A DNA stretch of 5,820 bases from an uncultured Ruminococcus sp. GTDB taxonomy: Bacteria; Bacillota; Clostridia; Oscillospirales; Ruminococcaceae. Under the pieces are notes generated by a model. That model searched no databases, was not told the origin of the DNA, and was given only the letters and a program-made list of their open reading frames with translations. A program made the translations under genes and the position numbers. Shown here piece by piece: positions 5,467-5,820 of this stretch; within the stretch, counting starts at the first letter, position 1; every line of letters begins with the position of its first letter. The stretch is from positions 1 to 5,820 of the forward strand of contig CAMOEP010000164.1 in assembly GCA_946612185.1 (NCBI GenBank), read 5' to 3'.

Positions 5467-5483
5467 GAAAAATTTCTCTTACT

Positions 5484-5512
5484 ATTATACACCAAAAATG
5501 CACTTTAGTCAA
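5484..5512 (-). promoter_or_regulatory. near-consensus promoter for the glgA operon
   Basis: The minus strand reads TTGACT (5507-5512), a 17-base spacer, then TATAAT (5484-5489). That is one mismatch from the sigma-70/sigma-A consensus. The predicted start is near 5477, giving a UTR of about 50 bases before the glgA ATG. AT-rich DNA lies upstream (5513-5590). I see no clear operator or catabolite-response palindrome. Confidence 0.85.
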
Positions 5513-5591
5513 TAGAAAAATAGGAAAAATCCACAAGAACTATTTGCTTTATCAAATTCATAATTAAGGTTATTTTCCCGGTGATGAATAA

Positions 5592-5639
5592 AAAGCGTCC
5601 GGTTTAGTACAAATTGAAATGTACCAGACCGGACGCTTT
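5592..5639 (-). terminator. strong intrinsic terminator of the upstream gene
   Basis: The arms AAAGCGTCCGGT (5592-5603) and ACCGGACGCTTT (5628-5639) pair perfectly over 12 bp. An inner GTAC/GTAC pairing (5607-5610 with 5621-5624) extends the hairpin. On the minus strand the stem runs into TTTTTATTC. It lies 83 bases past the stop at 5722 and should separate that gene from the glgA promoter. Confidence 0.85.
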
Positions 5640-5652
5640 GTTTAGTATGATG

Positions 5653-5672
5653 TGCGGCGAAGAACTGCCGCA
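5653..5672. other. short intergenic hairpin
   Basis: TGCGGC (5653-5658) and GCCGCA (5667-5672) form a 6-bp stem with an 8-base loop GAAGAACT. It has no U-tract on either side. It lies between the ATTACGC repeat and the terminator, in the 3' UTR of the right-edge gene, and might protect the mRNA 3' end. Function unknown. Confidence 0.35.
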
Positions 5673-5692
5673 TCAGTAAAGAGCAGAGCGCA

Positions 5693-5720
5693 ATTACGCA
5701 TTACGCATTACGCATTACGA
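5693..5720. repeat. four-copy ATTACGC heptamer tandem repeat
   Basis: ATTACGC occurs at 5693, 5700 and 5707, followed by ATTACGA at 5714, all in exact register with no gaps. It begins immediately upstream (on the plus strand) of the stop codon of the right-edge gene, so it lies in that gene's 3' UTR. Short 7-bp units like this can change copy number by replication slippage. It does not encode anything visible. Confidence 0.85.
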
Positions 5721-5721
5721 A

Positions 5722-5820
5722 TTATTTAAAGTATGCTACGCCGCTCTCGAATATCTTCTGATCCTTGTTGCCGGGAGTATTCTTAGCGATGAAGCTGCCG
5801 ATACGCTCGGAGTGACCCAT
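5722..5820 (-). CDS. C-terminal end of an unidentified protein (runs off the window)
   Basis: An open frame enters from the right edge and ends at TAA (5722-5724), giving 32 residues that start GHSERIGSFIAKN after a Met at the very edge and end SGVAYFK. Codon use resembles the neighbouring genes, and a strong terminator follows at 5592-5639, so this looks like a genuine gene end. The Met at 5818-5820 may be internal rather than the start. The fragment is soluble and charged. I do not recognise the family; GHSER recalls triosephosphate isomerase, but there that motif is internal, so I do not assign it. Confidence 0.6.
   Translation of the reverse strand: MGHSERIGSFIAKNTPGNKDQKIFESGVAYFK

Noticed and set aside
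5722..5820. Right-edge fragment as triosephosphate isomerase because of GHSER
   Set aside because: In that enzyme the motif is mid-protein followed by R, whereas here it is about 30 residues from the stop and the rest does not match.

Overview
The window looks like chromosomal DNA of a low-to-moderate-GC Firmicute, most like a gut or rumen Ruminococcus-type clostridium. This is inferred from purine-rich Shine-Dalgarno sites, near-consensus TTGACA-N17-TATAAT promoters, glycogen synthesis genes and overall protein style; no marker gene fixes the species. Every gene I can support lies on the minus strand, so the window is best read from right to left.

Right edge (5820 down to about 5590): the last 32 codons of an unidentified gene, then a four-copy ATTACGC heptamer repeat, a small hairpin and a strong terminator. 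Next (5512 to 2998) comes a compact operon: a near-consensus promoter, a 5' UTR with a small hairpin, glgA (ADP-glucose glycogen synthase), a HAD-family phosphatase or phosphomutase whose start overlaps the glgA stop (TAATG), and a 91-residue unknown protein starting with GTG two bases after the HAD stop. A hairpin terminator closes it.

Middle (2969 to 1930): a CRISPR array of 13 full-length 32-bp repeats, one truncated repeat at each end and 14 spacers of 32-35 bp. A perfect-consensus minus-strand promoter (2941-2969) points into its right end. A perfect 15-bp-stem bidirectional terminator (1930-1967) touches its left end. The minus-strand repeat ends in ACTGAAAC, which resembles type I and III crRNA 5' handles. 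No cas gene is in view, so the array is orphan as far as this window shows. Both terminal repeats are damaged, yet each keeps the half its neighbouring crRNA would need. One spacer is present twice. The repeats differ mainly at one hairpin-loop base, in alternating blocks.

Left (1913 to 99): another perfect-consensus promoter drives a short class B penicillin-binding protein with a lipoprotein-like signal and a Thr-rich linker. It is tightly coupled to a 61-residue protein with two membrane segments, and the unit ends at a hairpin terminator. The first 98 bases hold only a possible weak minus-strand promoter.

The glycogen operon, the CRISPR array and the peptidoglycan operon are thus three adjacent minus-strand transcription units, each with its own TTGAC(A/T)-N17-TATAAT promoter and its own terminator. 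I see no functional link between them beyond position. The most unusual part is the structure of the array and its two ends.
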